Below are positions 52,465 through 61,850 of a stretch of 64,000 nucleotides of DNA, piece by piece. Below the pieces are notes generated by a model. That model did not search any database. It was given only the letters and a program-made list of their open reading frames with translations, and was not told the DNA's origin. The position numbers were made by a program, and so were the translations under genes. This stretch comes from Methylomonas albis (lineage in GTDB: Bacteria > Pseudomonadota > Gammaproteobacteria > Methylococcales > Methylomonadaceae), in assembly GCF_014850955.1 (NCBI RefSeq), contig NZ_JACXSS010000001.1:1612001-1676000 (forward strand). Direction: 5' to 3'. Every line of letters begins with the position of its first letter. Within the stretch, counting starts at the first letter, position 1.

Positions 52465-53820
52465 TCATAGGGGGTCGGGTGATGCGTTGGGATGCAGCAG
52501 CAGAATTTGTAAATCGGCGACATTGGTGCCGGTCGCGCCGCATAGTAGTAGATCGTTGGCGGCTTTTAGGGCCGGATAGGCGTTATTATCGTTCAGCATG
52601 GCTTCCGGGTCGAGAGCCGCGTCGCGTATGCGTTGCAAAGTGTGGTTATCGACGATGCCGCCGGCTGCATCGGTGGGGCCGTCGCGGCCGTCAGTGCCGC
52701 CACTCAAAAAGGTCCACGCGAATTGCAAACCCTGTTTTTCGGCGGCCAGCGCAAAGGCGAGGGCCATTTCCTGATTGCGGCCGCCTTTGCCGGTGCCATT
52801 TAGGGTGACAGTGGTTTCGCCTCCGGCAATAAGGGCTGTCGCTTGCGTAATGTTGGCTGATACGGTCAGCGCATGTCGTACTAGTTGTTCGGCTACCAAG
52901 CGAGCTTCGCCACTCAGTTGTTTGCTGTAGAGCAGGGTTTGGTATCCCAACTTACTTGCGGCATGCATGACGGTATCAACGCTGGTCGCATTGCTGCCGA
53001 TTAAGGTGTGGCCGGCGTGTTCGAATATAGCGTCACCGCTTTTTGGTGTTTCGATTCGTAAACCTCGGGCGCCTTGTTGCAAATGGTTTTGCACTCCGGG
53101 CGGTATTTGCTGCCAAATATCAAACGATTCCAGCACGGATATGGCGTCTGCAAAGCTGGTATCGTCGGCGACGGTGGGGCCGCTGGCGATGGCGCTTAAA
53201 TCGTTATCGAGGACGTCGGATAGAATCAGTGCGTGCAAATCAGCCGGCGCGGCAAGTCTGGCAAGGCCGCCACCTTTCAATTGCGACAGGTGTTTGCGGA
53301 CGCAATTGATCTGGTTGATGGTTGCGCCCGAGGCTAACAATAACTGGGTAGTGACGATTTTCTCCGCCAGCGTGATGCCTGCGGAGGGGGAGGGCAGTAG
53401 TGCCGAGCCGCCGCCGGAAATCAGCACTAAAACCAGCTCGCCGGCTTTTGTGTCGTTCAGGCGGGTAGCGAGGGTTTTTGCCGCGTGCAAGCCGGCGGCA
53501 TCCGGTAACGGATGACCAGCGCCGAATACATGACAATTCTCCACTACATCAATGTTGTCGTAGTTAGTCACCACCATGCCTTTACCGGCAAGCCAAGCTT
53601 CGGGGATGATGGTTTGCGCGGCATCGGCCATGGCGCAAGCGGCTTTGCCAAACGCGAGCAAATGAATGCGCCTCCAGTCGCCGTTGCGGGAGCCGATACG
53701 TAAAAGCTGGCTATCGGCCTTCAGAAAGCGTTTTACGGCCAGATAGGGATCGGCCGCCGCGACGCCGGCGCGAAAAATGGCGGCGGCATGTTCGCGTGAG
53801 CGGGGCTTGACGACCGACAT
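52465..53820 (-). CDS. gckA: Glycerate 2-kinase (GckA/TtuD, MOFRL family), 451 aa
   Basis: Phosphorylates D-glycerate to 2-phosphoglycerate, a serine-cycle step. N-terminal DUF4147 domain: LLAFGKAACAMADAA, GAGHPLPDAAGLHAA, LVLISGGGSALLPSPSAGITL, INCVRKHLSQLKGGGLARLA. C-terminal MOFRL domain: ALIAGGETTVTLNGTGKGGRNQEMALAFAL and FLSGGTDGRDGPTDAAGG. Length is typical. It follows mtdA by 17 bases and precedes glyA by 9, consistent with one operon. Confidence 0.95.
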   Translation of the reverse strand: MSVVKPRSREHAAAIFRAGVAAADPYLAVKRFLKADSQLLRIGSRNGDWRRIHLLAFGKAACAMADAAQTIIPEAWLAGKGMVVTNYDNIDVVENCHVFGAGHPLPDAAGLHAAKTLATRLNDTKAGELVLVLISGGGSALLPSPSAGITLAEKIVTTQLLLASGATINQINCVRKHLSQLKGGGLARLAAPADLHALILSDVLDNDLSAIASGPTVADDTSFADAISVLESFDIWQQIPPGVQNHLQQGARGLRIETPKSGDAIFEHAGHTLIGSNATSVDTVMHAASKLGYQTLLYSKQLSGEARLVAEQLVRHALTVSANITQATALIAGGETTVTLNGTGKGGRNQEMALAFALAAEKQGLQFAWTFLSGGTDGRDGPTDAAGGIVDNHTLQRIRDAALDPEAMLNDNNAYPALKAANDLLLCGATGTNVADLQILLLHPNASPDPL

Positions 53821-53837
53821 AAGGATCCGGCAGGACC

Positions 53838-54695
53838 TTAGGCCATGGCTTTGGCGAGTGCGAAGATGATTTCCGCGTCGAACACCTGTTTGTTGCTTTC
53901 AAATAATTTGGCGATGCAGGCGCGGTGCAAGGCTAACTTTAACGCGCCAAAGCCGATGGCACCCCAGACAATTTTGCCGTGGCGCTCTTCACCGCGATCC
54001 AGTACATCGGTGCCGCCGATTCCGACCGGCGGGGTGGCGTTGGCGTCCGCCAGTAATTGCAGATGCGGATTATGTTGCCAATGTTCGGGCTTTAACAGCT
54101 CGACGCCGGCGGCCCCGGTTGCCAACACAATATTGGCGTCTTGAATGGCGGCGGCACGGCTGTCGTAATCCGCAGCTTCTAATGGTGTTAAGTCCACGCC
54201 GAACCGTTCTTTCATCGCGAAACAGGCCTTTTCCGCGTTAAATATATGCCGGGAAGTGATGCTAACATGCGCGCCTTCCAGCGCCATCATCGCCGCCGCG
54301 CGTTGACCGACTGGGCCTGTGCCGGCCAGTACCACGGCTTTTTTACCGGCCAGGCTAGCGCTGCTGCCCAGTTTGGCGACGGCTGCGGCTGCGGTGGTAT
54401 TGCTGCCATTACTATCCAGCATCACAGAGACTTGAAAACCGGGGAAAAAATACCCCTGTACCGCTGCCAGTAAGTTTTGGCCGGCTTCGATATTGCTGCC
54501 GCCGATAAAAATTGCGGTATTTTTTTTGTCCTTGGGCGCTCGGGTGAAGATGGTGCCTTCAACCAAGGCGCCGACGTTGTCTGGGGATATGTTGCCGTGG
54601 CCGATTACATGATCCGCCCCGCCATCGTAAGCGACAACGGTATCGAAAACCGAGGGGTGGGTGTCGGTGTCAAATTGGAATAACAATTTTTTCAT
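53838..54695 (-). CDS. mtdA: Methylene-tetrahydromethanopterin/-tetrahydrofolate dehydrogenase MtdA, 285 aa
   Basis: NADP-dependent C1 enzyme of methylotrophs. By recall it closely follows Methylorubrum MtdA: KKLLFQFDTDTHPSVFDTVVAYDGGADH, NTAIFIGGSNIEAG, VSVMLDSNGSNTTAAAAVAK, the nucleotide loop VLAGTGPVGQRAAAM, ADANATPPVGIGG and the C-terminus LKLALHRACIAKLFES...FDAEIIFALAKAMA. Presence with gck and glyA points to assimilation via the serine cycle; MtdB is the alternative but linkage and N-terminus favour MtdA. First gene of the minus-strand operon; shares a 208-base divergent promoter region with mdh. Confidence 0.94.
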   Translation of the reverse strand: MKKLLFQFDTDTHPSVFDTVVAYDGGADHVIGHGNISPDNVGALVEGTIFTRAPKDKKNTAIFIGGSNIEAGQNLLAAVQGYFFPGFQVSVMLDSNGSNTTAAAAVAKLGSSASLAGKKAVVLAGTGPVGQRAAAMMALEGAHVSITSRHIFNAEKACFAMKERFGVDLTPLEAADYDSRAAAIQDANIVLATGAAGVELLKPEHWQHNPHLQLLADANATPPVGIGGTDVLDRGEERHGKIVWGAIGFGALKLALHRACIAKLFESNKQVFDAEIIFALAKAMA

Positions 54696-54903
54696 TAAGC
54701 TACCTGATATAAAAAAATGGTGGCCCGGGGGAGAAGGTTAGCCGCCGGCATTATACAGAATAATATTTGCCTCGCTGCAGAATCCAAACCGGTTTCGGAA
54801 AGCCGGAATTAGTGATTGTTTGCTCAAAAACTTTATGTCATATTGGAAAAGCCTGCTTGTTAGCGTGGGCGTGGATGAATCCAATAATCAAAGAGGAACG
54901 CAG

Positions 54904-55881
54904 ATGAAAACGCCCGTCGATATTGCTGTAACAGGTGCAGCTGGCCAGATTAGTTATTCCTTGTTATTTCATTTAGCGTCCGGCGAACTGTTGGGCCCCG
55001 ATCAGCCTATCGTGCTGCGTCTTTTGGAAATCCCGCCCGCCATGAAGCAGCTGCAAGGCGTAGTGATGGAATTGAACGACTGCGCTTTTCCGTTGATCAA
55101 CAAAATCATCATTACCGACGATCCGAAAGTGGCATTCGATAACGTCGATTATGCCTTTTTGGTGGGGGCAAAGCCGCGCGGACCGGGGATGTTGCGCAGC
55201 GATTTGTTATTAGATAACGCGCAGATTTTTATCACCCAAGGCCGCGCGCTAAATGAGGTGGCCAGCCGCAAGGTGAAAGTGTTGGTGACAGGTAATCCCG
55301 CCAATACCAATGCTCTAATCGCTATTAATAATGCACCGGATTTAGCGCCAGAGTGTTTTACGGCCATGACCATGCTCGATCATAAACGCGCGATAAGCCA
55401 AGTAGCCGAGAAATGCGGGGTGCTGAGCAGGGACGTAAAAAACGTGGCGGTTTGGGGTAACCATTCCTGCACTCAATATCCTGATTTGCATCATGCCAAA
55501 GTCAAGGGCATGGATGTGTTGTCCTTGGTTGAGAAATCTTGGTTTGTCGACGAATTTATTCCTACCGTTCAATATCGCGGCACAGAAATTATCAAGGTAC
55601 GCGGCCAGTCCAGCGCAGCGTCCGCAGCGCATGCGGCGATCGAACATATGCGGGTGTGGGTGTTCGGTACTGACTCTGGCGACTGGGTGAGTATGGCGGT
55701 GGCTTCAGATGGTAGCTATGGTGTGGAGGAAGGATTGGTCTATTCCTTCCCGGTTATGGTGGCCGATGGGCAGATCGCTATTGTTAAGGGCCTGGATCTT
55801 AACGAATTCAGTTTGGCAAGATTGCGTCAAAACGAAGTTGAGTTAAAAGAAGAGCGGCAAGCGATCAAGCATTTGCTTTAG
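54904..55881 (+). CDS. mdh: NAD-dependent malate dehydrogenase, 325 aa
   Basis: Converts oxaloacetate and malate; a serine-cycle and TCA step. Conserved: [98 protein letters not shown] with the catalytic His, and a C-terminal [10 protein letters not shown]. This is the cytosolic-type MDH of many bacteria. The frame is open from 54820, but ATG 54904 follows AGAGGAA and starts the family N-terminus ([14 protein letters not shown]). Divergent from mtdA. Confidence 0.96.
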   Translation: MKTPVDIAVTGAAGQISYSLLFHLASGELLGPDQPIVLRLLEIPPAMKQLQGVVMELNDCAFPLINKIIITDDPKVAFDNVDYAFLVGAKPRGPGMLRSDLLLDNAQIFITQGRALNEVASRKVKVLVTGNPANTNALIAINNAPDLAPECFTAMTMLDHKRAISQVAEKCGVLSRDVKNVAVWGNHSCTQYPDLHHAKVKGMDVLSLVEKSWFVDEFIPTVQYRGTEIIKVRGQSSAASAAHAAIEHMRVWVFGTDSGDWVSMAVASDGSYGVEEGLVYSFPVMVADGQIAIVKGLDLNEFSLARLRQNEVELKEERQAIKHLL

Positions 55882-55953
55882 TTATTGGAATGGCAGGGCT
55901 CACCGGCTATTCAGAGCGTTATTTTATTCACCCCCCGTCTTTTGATTCGACGT

Positions 55954-55988
55954 AACCAGCTACTGTTTCAGTGGCTGGTTGTCATATT
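55954..55988 (+). terminator. Terminator after mdh
   Basis: AACCAGCTACTG (starting at 55954) pairs with CAGTGGCTGGTT (to 55980) with one wobble and a 3-base loop, followed by a weakly T-rich stretch. Confidence 0.75.
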
Positions 55989-56640
55989 TACTCACATTTG
56001 AATTGCCCGCGAACAGTGCGGTTAGTGGACTAATAAGGTGCCGCCATCCTTGGCAGCTGTTAACGACTGGTAAACGCTATTTAGCCGGTAAGTAGGCTTA
56101 AGCTTTAATTCTTAAAACGATTGGGGCCTGTCGGTGACGCGGCAGCGAATGCTTGGGGCGGCAGGCGGGAAAAATAGCGTTTTATTATTTTGATTACCTA
56201 AAGCAATAAGTGTGCCAGTTGTTAGCTCCTGTTCGGCGGGCTCTACAGAAGATCTGAATAGTGCCAAATGGCTTGTTTTAGGGTTTATGCCGCAGCGGTA
56301 GGTGATATGCCGCATTTCTTTATAAGATTTTTGTGGATAGGTATGTTTAGCGGATTAAGTTTGCGTCGTATTGGGAATGGATAAAATTTAGCGTGGGCTT
56401 ATCGAGCCTTGGCTGACCAGCGAGCCACCGGAATTGCCGTTCACGTCTATCCACAGATGCGGTAATTCCAACTGCTTTAGTCAGCATGGCCTTGCTCTTC
56501 CTTGAGCATGGCTGTTGTTGAAGCACTGCCAGCTACCACGCAGAATTGCCTAACGACGCTGACAGATGCCGAACTGGCCAACCTGTTTTAGGATTAAGGA
56601 TGTGTCAGTAGCGCTGACCATTGACGATAATACAGCGCTC
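55989..56640. other. Gene-free, probably decayed region
   Basis: About 650 bases without a supportable gene. A 67-codon frame on the minus strand (56112-56315) resembles nothing known. A 27-codon plus-strand frame (56508-56591) begins with ATG but lacks a ribosome binding site. Scattered fragments on the minus strand may be further remnants beyond the apbE pseudogene. I see no tRNA, no repeat array and no regulatory element here. Confidence 0.5.
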
Positions 56641-57069
56641 TTAGTCGCCACCGCCGGCGCCGTTATGCAGTGCTAGCGTGGTTGCCAATGCCTGTTTTTG
56701 GCGGGGATGATGGATGCCTGCCTGCCAGCGCAGCTTGAGCCAACCGACTTTTTCCAACAATTTCTTAGTAAGGGGTTCGTCTGGCAGTTGGCCGGTTTCG
56801 AAACGCCAAGCCTGCCGCAAAATGCCGCAACCCAGCCGTTTCCGCATCGACTGTAATACTACCTCCAGTTGCTGCGACCTTATTAATCCTTGATAACAAA
56901 CTGTGGATTTATACCGAGAATATAAGCTTTCCAAGCGGTTTACGTCAGCGATTACTATGTCGGCAATGGGCTTGACCTGCCGGTGTTCTGCGAAAAATAA
57001 CTGGATTTCGCATTGGGTGCCCATGGCCTGGAATGGGGAGCGAAATAAGGACATTGGGCTCTGGCTCAC
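56641..57069 (-). pseudogene. apbE: Truncated, frameshifted ApbE (FAD:protein FMN transferase) remnant
   Basis: The first 53 residues read as ApbE: FRSPFQAMGTQCEIQLFF and VNRLESLYSRY. After that the frame loses similarity, but another minus-strand frame over about 56907-56831 encodes INKVAATGGSITVDAET, the expected continuation. Similarity then returns to the first frame with GILRQAWRFETGQLP and KVGWLKLRWQ. So two compensating frame changes, with a loss of about 15-20 residues including the SDGAFD region, have destroyed the gene, and the catalytic C-terminal half is missing. Intact ApbE is about 330 residues and flavinylates NqrC/RnfG-type proteins. No Rnf or Nqr gene is nearby. Confidence 0.85.
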
Positions 57070-57128
57070 GATGGTTTTTGTGGCTGGCTTTGTCGGCTGG
57101 GAAGTAATAAATGGGCCGAGAGGAGGCC

Positions 57129-58088
57129 TTAGTCGCGCATATTTTTGACGAGAGTCTGGTAAATCATTAGCGGCAGTAAACTGGGTAGAATATATTTTAA
57201 ATCTCTCACGCTAAAGTAACCCATAACTAGAGACTTTCTAAATAAAGAATGGGCGCTCTGTAAATCGTTTTTCCAATAAAGCTCATAAGCCCGTTGCAAC
57301 AACTGGCCTTTTGTCAAAAGATCGGTTTTAGATTTACCCAGGGTTTTCGATATTTCGGGAAAGTCTTGCAGCAAGCCTATTTGCACGCCCCAATGATTGA
57401 GTATTGCCCTAAGCTTGTTACTAGAAATTTGTTCACCTTGTTGGTGATGGTAATACGCCAACACTTCAGGAACGCGGACAATTTTCGCGAATATCGCAAT
57501 CCTAACCCACATGTCGAAATCCTCTGCCGTTAACCAGTTTTCGTTAAAACCCTTGACCTTATCTATGGCAAGTTTACGTGTCAATGCGGCGTGAATCGGC
57601 CACGGGCAACTTCGCAATAGAACGGCAAATTTATCATTTTCCTGATAATCGGGTGGAATATAAGGCTGACATTGTTCAGTGCTCAAACCAAGGTTTTGCC
57701 AACCGCAGTATGCCAGCACACAATCGGGATTTTCGGAGAGTTTTTGATGAAGTTTTGCTAAAAACGCTGGATGCCAGCTATCATCGGAATCCAGAAAGGC
57801 GATAAATTCCCCCGTTGCAGCTTTTAATCCGCGATTTCGGGCCGGGCCAGGGCCTTTATTTTGTTGGGAAACAATTTGTAGGTTTGGGTATTGCTTTGCT
57901 ATTTCTTGCAAAATCTCTAGCGAGTTATCCGACGAACCGTCATCAACTACTATCAATTCAAAGTTTTTGAAAGTTTGCTGATACAGATCGGCGATGGTTT
58001 TTCCAATGAAATGCGCCGAATTATAGCAAGGCATCACTATCGAAATTGTTGGTCGTTGCGATATTAAATTCTGATTGAATTGCACCAT
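57129..58088 (-). CDS. Family 2 glycosyltransferase, 319 aa
   Basis: GT-A fold sugar transferase for surface glycan synthesis. ISIVMPCYNSAHFIGKTI, LIVVDDGSSDNSLEIL, GPGPARNRGLKAATGEFIAFLDSDDSWHP with the metal-binding DSDD, then EDFDMWVRI near residue 190 (catalytic ED). A C-terminal helical region with no membrane helix. Donor and acceptor not predictable. Closest to the window's decayed region and the last in the minus-strand glycan cluster. Confidence 0.9.
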   Translation of the reverse strand: MVQFNQNLISQRPTISIVMPCYNSAHFIGKTIADLYQQTFKNFELIVVDDGSSDNSLEILQEIAKQYPNLQIVSQQNKGPGPARNRGLKAATGEFIAFLDSDDSWHPAFLAKLHQKLSENPDCVLAYCGWQNLGLSTEQCQPYIPPDYQENDKFAVLLRSCPWPIHAALTRKLAIDKVKGFNENWLTAEDFDMWVRIAIFAKIVRVPEVLAYYHHQQGEQISSNKLRAILNHWGVQIGLLQDFPEISKTLGKSKTDLLTKGQLLQRAYELYWKNDLQSAHSLFRKSLVMGYFSVRDLKYILPSLLPLMIYQTLVKNMRD

Positions 58089-58192
58089 AGGTAAGTCGAT
58101 ATTGAGTGGTTCAAGTCGATAAAGCTGAGTATAAAGCCAATTTTGTGTGATCGATCTATCGATAACAATATCTGATCGGCCTATTTAATAAG

Positions 58193-59293
58193 CTACTTAT
58201 TATCTTCAAAGAAAGATGATTGCAGTTCTTCTTTAACCGCTTGAAGATAACCATGTCCATACTTCTGGTCCGGCTCTAAGTAATTACCTTCGGCCCATTC
58301 ATTCCAAGCCTTGATAAAGATAATGCGCTTTTCCGGCTCATAATGTTTGATAAGCGAAAATGCTCGGCGTAATAAGGTTCTGAACAGTTCCGGAGTTGAC
58401 TCATGAAAAACTAGTCCATTTTCTCCAGAGCGAGGTGTATTATCCCAGTTCGGTAATATTGTGGGATAATCTGGAAAAGGAGGAGAGGACTTACGGATCA
58501 ATCGGTCGATTACCGCTGCATAATGATGCACGGTGACGTGCGGCTTTGCTTTTGAAAAAAAACGTTTAATTCTATCACCAAAGAAATTGCTTGGAATGTG
58601 ACCGTCTTTAGGCGGTAGGGGTTGCCAAGTCGATGCATCCAGACCGACGCTACGAGGGTCCCAATCCGCCCTGAATCGGTAGTTTACGCCCACTAGATAG
58701 AGCCCTTTCAGACCGGCCTCAACGGCTAATCTGCGCCAATAGCTAAGTACATTAGGTAAGTCGGGGATTTCTCCCGGATTAAAGATCAAAAACAAAGGCA
58801 TATTTTCGACAGTAATATAGCGTTGATCTTTAAATGCTTTGAGTAACCATTCAAAATGCTCTTTATGGTCTTCCATGCCGGGATAGGTTTGCTCCATCAG
58901 CATACGGTCTGCTACGCCTTGCCAGATATTATTCCAGCTATGGTTGGCCCAGCATAGACAAAATGGAAAATCCGGTTCCCCGCTAGATAGTATTTCGTTA
59001 ACAGGCCTTTCTAATAGACGGCGCCCGTTTCCAAACCAGTAATGGTAATAACAGAAACCTTCGATACCGTATTCTTTGGCCATCTCGGATTGGGCATGCC
59101 GCGCTTCGGGCAGGCGTAAGTCGTAGAAACCTAGGTCGGCAGGAATATGAGGCTGATAGTGTCCTGGATAGAGAGGTTTGGCTTTAGCTACGTTGGTCCA
59201 CTCCGTAAATCCTTTACCCCACCATTCATCGTTTTCGGGTGTTGGATGAAATTGGGGGAGATGAAAGGCGATGATGCGCGCACTTCTGTTCAT
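58193..59293 (-). CDS. WbsX-like glycosyltransferase (DUF family PF14307), 366 aa
   Basis: Matches the WbsX glycan-synthesis family from its start: RIIAFHLPQFHPTPENDEWWGKGFTEWTNVAKAKPLYPGHYQPHIP (read in parts), YGIEGFCYYHYWFGNGRRLLERPVNEIL, FCLCWANHSW, and the C-terminal IIFIKAWNEWAEGNYLEPDQKYGHGYL. Members are encoded in O-antigen and capsule clusters and are probably glycosyltransferases or glycan hydrolases of GH99-like fold. Six bases separate it from the upstream GT4 gene. Confidence 0.88.
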   Translation of the reverse strand: MNRSARIIAFHLPQFHPTPENDEWWGKGFTEWTNVAKAKPLYPGHYQPHIPADLGFYDLRLPEARHAQSEMAKEYGIEGFCYYHYWFGNGRRLLERPVNEILSSGEPDFPFCLCWANHSWNNIWQGVADRMLMEQTYPGMEDHKEHFEWLLKAFKDQRYITVENMPLFLIFNPGEIPDLPNVLSYWRRLAVEAGLKGLYLVGVNYRFRADWDPRSVGLDASTWQPLPPKDGHIPSNFFGDRIKRFFSKAKPHVTVHHYAAVIDRLIRKSSPPFPDYPTILPNWDNTPRSGENGLVFHESTPELFRTLLRRAFSLIKHYEPEKRIIFIKAWNEWAEGNYLEPDQKYGHGYLQAVKEELQSSFFEDNK

Positions 59294-59299
59294 AGATTG

Positions 59300-60349
59300 T
59301 TAGCTAGGTTTAAATGTTTCGAGTATTGAACGCCAAGCGGAAATGATTTCTTGTTCTTCCAATTCCGGCGAGTAGTTTTCGCGGATAAATTCGGCCGCTA
59401 ATTGGCCTTTTTCCAAAATAGATTGTGGATCGGCATGATAGGCCTTTATCACGGACTCAACAGTCTTGGCAAATCCAACAATGTCGCCTTGTTCTATTGG
59501 ATAAGAAAACTCAGGTTTAAAAAACTCTCGGCCGCCGCCGCCATGAAAACCAATTACCACGCAACCTGACGCCATAGCCTCCGCAGCTGGTAGGCCAAAT
59601 CCTTCAGGGTATCCAAAACTAAGAAACAATAAGGATTCTTGATAGATACGGGCTACTTCGCTTTGTGGGAGATTGATGAAAGGTACAATTTCAAAGTCGT
59701 CCAGCGTGCCCCTAAATTTAAGGATATTGATGACTTGCATGGCGTCCCGCTGGTTTTTTATACGCGAAAAACACAACTGCTTTTTTTTCTGGGCTTGAAA
59801 CGGGAAACGTTGCGGATCGATAGATAACCTAAAACGGTAGAGTGGCATATTCGGAAACGCATGATGGAGATAGTCTTCCCCGTCAAACGAATTGACTAGA
59901 GTTGCCAATATATCCGGACTTCGATACGGCGATATCAGGCGATCTTTGATGAAAGAATACCCATCGAAAGTCATATAGCAGTTTTGGTTTAAAATGATTT
60001 TTTTGATGCCGCGGCCATATGCTGCTGCTAAATCTGGACCGTACATTTCCGGCACGACCAAAATATCCTCGGTACCTATTACGCTACTATTACCGCCGCT
60101 AATAGCTAATTCGATTGCCCGGTTTGGGTCTGATCGACGTTTAAATTTTGCCAAGTAGCGATCTAGTAATGTATCGCGGCAATACACAATCGGTGTAGTA
60201 TTTTCAAACCAATCGACTCTAAACCCCTTGTTTTTATGTACAACATAAGCAGGGATTCCATTTCGGTTCAGCAGGTCGACATGCTGATAAATAACGCGAA
60301 TGCCACCAACTGGGGTTTTAATCTCTGGGCAAAGATAATAAATTGTCAT
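59300..60349 (-). CDS. Family 4-like glycosyltransferase, 349 aa
   Basis: GT-B fold. The N-terminus (YYLCPEIKTPVGGIRVIYQHVDLLNRNGIPAYVVH) holds the acceptor-side glycine loop; the C-terminal donor site is SFGYPEGFGLPAAEAMASGCVVIGFHGGGGREFF with the E-x7-E pattern of GT4. About 350 residues, typical. Substrate not predictable. A 130-base gap separates it from the next gene upstream. Confidence 0.85.
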   Translation of the reverse strand: MTIYYLCPEIKTPVGGIRVIYQHVDLLNRNGIPAYVVHKNKGFRVDWFENTTPIVYCRDTLLDRYLAKFKRRSDPNRAIELAISGGNSSVIGTEDILVVPEMYGPDLAAAYGRGIKKIILNQNCYMTFDGYSFIKDRLISPYRSPDILATLVNSFDGEDYLHHAFPNMPLYRFRLSIDPQRFPFQAQKKKQLCFSRIKNQRDAMQVINILKFRGTLDDFEIVPFINLPQSEVARIYQESLLFLSFGYPEGFGLPAAEAMASGCVVIGFHGGGGREFFKPEFSYPIEQGDIVGFAKTVESVIKAYHADPQSILEKGQLAAEFIRENYSPELEEQEIISAWRSILETFKPS

Positions 60350-60480
60350 TCAAGGTTCTCAATAAGAACAAACGTATTAGTCGTTGGCGATACTGTTTTT
60401 TAGCAAACACAGTAGGATACGAAGAGTATTCTAGGTTAGTTTTTTCTAAACTAAGTCAGTACCAAGGCTTTTAATAGTTA

Positions 60481-61812
60481 TTAGTTTTTATTAAAACGCC
60501 AATAGACATGTCTGTTCAACAAATCATCAACCCGTCGCTTTGCGCCTGCCCAGCCGAAATAGTTGAACGCCCGTCGTGCTTGGCGGAGCTCGGTAAGGTC
60601 GGCTGTCTTAGTACAACTTCGGCGCGTCAAAAAACTCTTTTCCGCAAGAAGCGCTTTAAATTCGTCGATAAAGTCCAGGCGTTCTGAGGATTGGTGATAG
60701 GCTTTTGCATCCAGCATTGCTTGTGAACCAATCCGTGTTCTCAAATCTGAATCTATAGCCAATTGTTTCATCCAGTCGGCCGCTTCGTCGATGTGAGGTT
60801 CCGCCCATCGTGCTTTCCTACCCAATTGATCTGGGCCTTTGGCGGCCATGCCTGTGTAAGGTACCAGATCATATCCTACCAGGCAGGAGTTGGTATGCTT
60901 CATGAACGACATATTACCCGACCAAGCCGTTGCGATGACCGGCTTACCTAGTGCCATACATTCTAATGGTCCAAGCCCCAAGCCCTCGGCGCGGTGCATG
61001 GAGACAAAAACATCGCAACTGTCGTACAAGCTTAACACGTCAGAGTAAGAAAGCGATTTAGCGATGAAATGCACACGTGGGTTTCCAGCGCAACGGGCTT
61101 TTAACTGTTCAACCAACGCCATAGGATCGCAATCGTTACTCCTGATTTCCGCGTTGTTCAGTTTGACGACTAAGTGAGGTAAATCGTCGGAGTCAGTGGG
61201 GGCGGGAAACGCGGTCAGAAAGGCATCCACGGCGCCAAAAGGGTTTTTCCGGGCGGGGTCGTGATGAGGATCAAAGCTGGATACAAATAAAAGTCGGTCG
61301 CTTGGTAGACCGAAATAAGAGCGGTTGGCCACTATCCCAGATGGCAAAAATAAAGGATGGATGCAATCCAGTGTCAAAACGTCGGAAAGATTAGTATCGA
61401 ACACGTGGCGAACAAAATGGGAGCCGGCTAACACAACATCGAACAAACGCAGCGCTTCGCAATATCGCTTAGGTAGTACGGTCTCCTCACACCAGATCAA
61501 ACCCGCATTCAACTTTGCCGAGTCAAATAAGCCAGCTGGCGGGTTCAGAAAAAAATCCGGTAATTGTCCCATCGATAAAAAAAATAGATTGATCGAATAG
61601 GGTAAATCAGCAGCTGATGTGACTGCGAGAGCGTCATATTCTCCAGCTCGGGCATTGGGGGCGCGCTTATAATCGATGTCGAACACCGAAACCGGTATGC
61701 CTTTATTCAAAAACAGTTTAATAAAGTGCCTGGCGGTAATGCCAAGACTGACATTGCTACTGACATAACCGATTAGATTGATGCCGAAAGAATTATTCCT
61801 GCGTGATGGCAT
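60481..61812 (-). CDS. Family 4-like glycosyltransferase, 443 aa
   Basis: GT-B fold. N-terminal NLIGYVSSNVSLGITARHFIKLFLNKGIPVSVFD, a nucleotide-sugar region FVSSFDPHHDPARKNPFGAVDAF, and the donor motif DVFVSMHRAEGLGLGPLECMALGKPVIATAWSGN (read in parts). A basic C-terminal tail follows. Similar proteins occur in rhamnan and O-antigen loci. Neighbours in the cluster support surface-glycan assembly. Confidence 0.86.
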   Translation of the reverse strand: MPSRRNNSFGINLIGYVSSNVSLGITARHFIKLFLNKGIPVSVFDIDYKRAPNARAGEYDALAVTSAADLPYSINLFFLSMGQLPDFFLNPPAGLFDSAKLNAGLIWCEETVLPKRYCEALRLFDVVLAGSHFVRHVFDTNLSDVLTLDCIHPLFLPSGIVANRSYFGLPSDRLLFVSSFDPHHDPARKNPFGAVDAFLTAFPAPTDSDDLPHLVVKLNNAEIRSNDCDPMALVEQLKARCAGNPRVHFIAKSLSYSDVLSLYDSCDVFVSMHRAEGLGLGPLECMALGKPVIATAWSGNMSFMKHTNSCLVGYDLVPYTGMAAKGPDQLGRKARWAEPHIDEAADWMKQLAIDSDLRTRIGSQAMLDAKAYHQSSERLDFIDEFKALLAEKSFLTRRSCTKTADLTELRQARRAFNYFGWAGAKRRVDDLLNRHVYWRFNKN

Positions 61813-61850
61813 TTAAATATTATCAGGGTTAATAGTCTGGAATTGTTAAC

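Noticed and set aside
56112..56315. 67-codon minus-strand frame in the decayed region
   Set aside because: No similarity to a known protein and no ribosome binding site; probably chance.
56508..56591. 27-codon plus-strand frame resembling a peptide precursor
   Set aside because: No Shine-Dalgarno, no neighbouring maturation enzymes; insufficient support.
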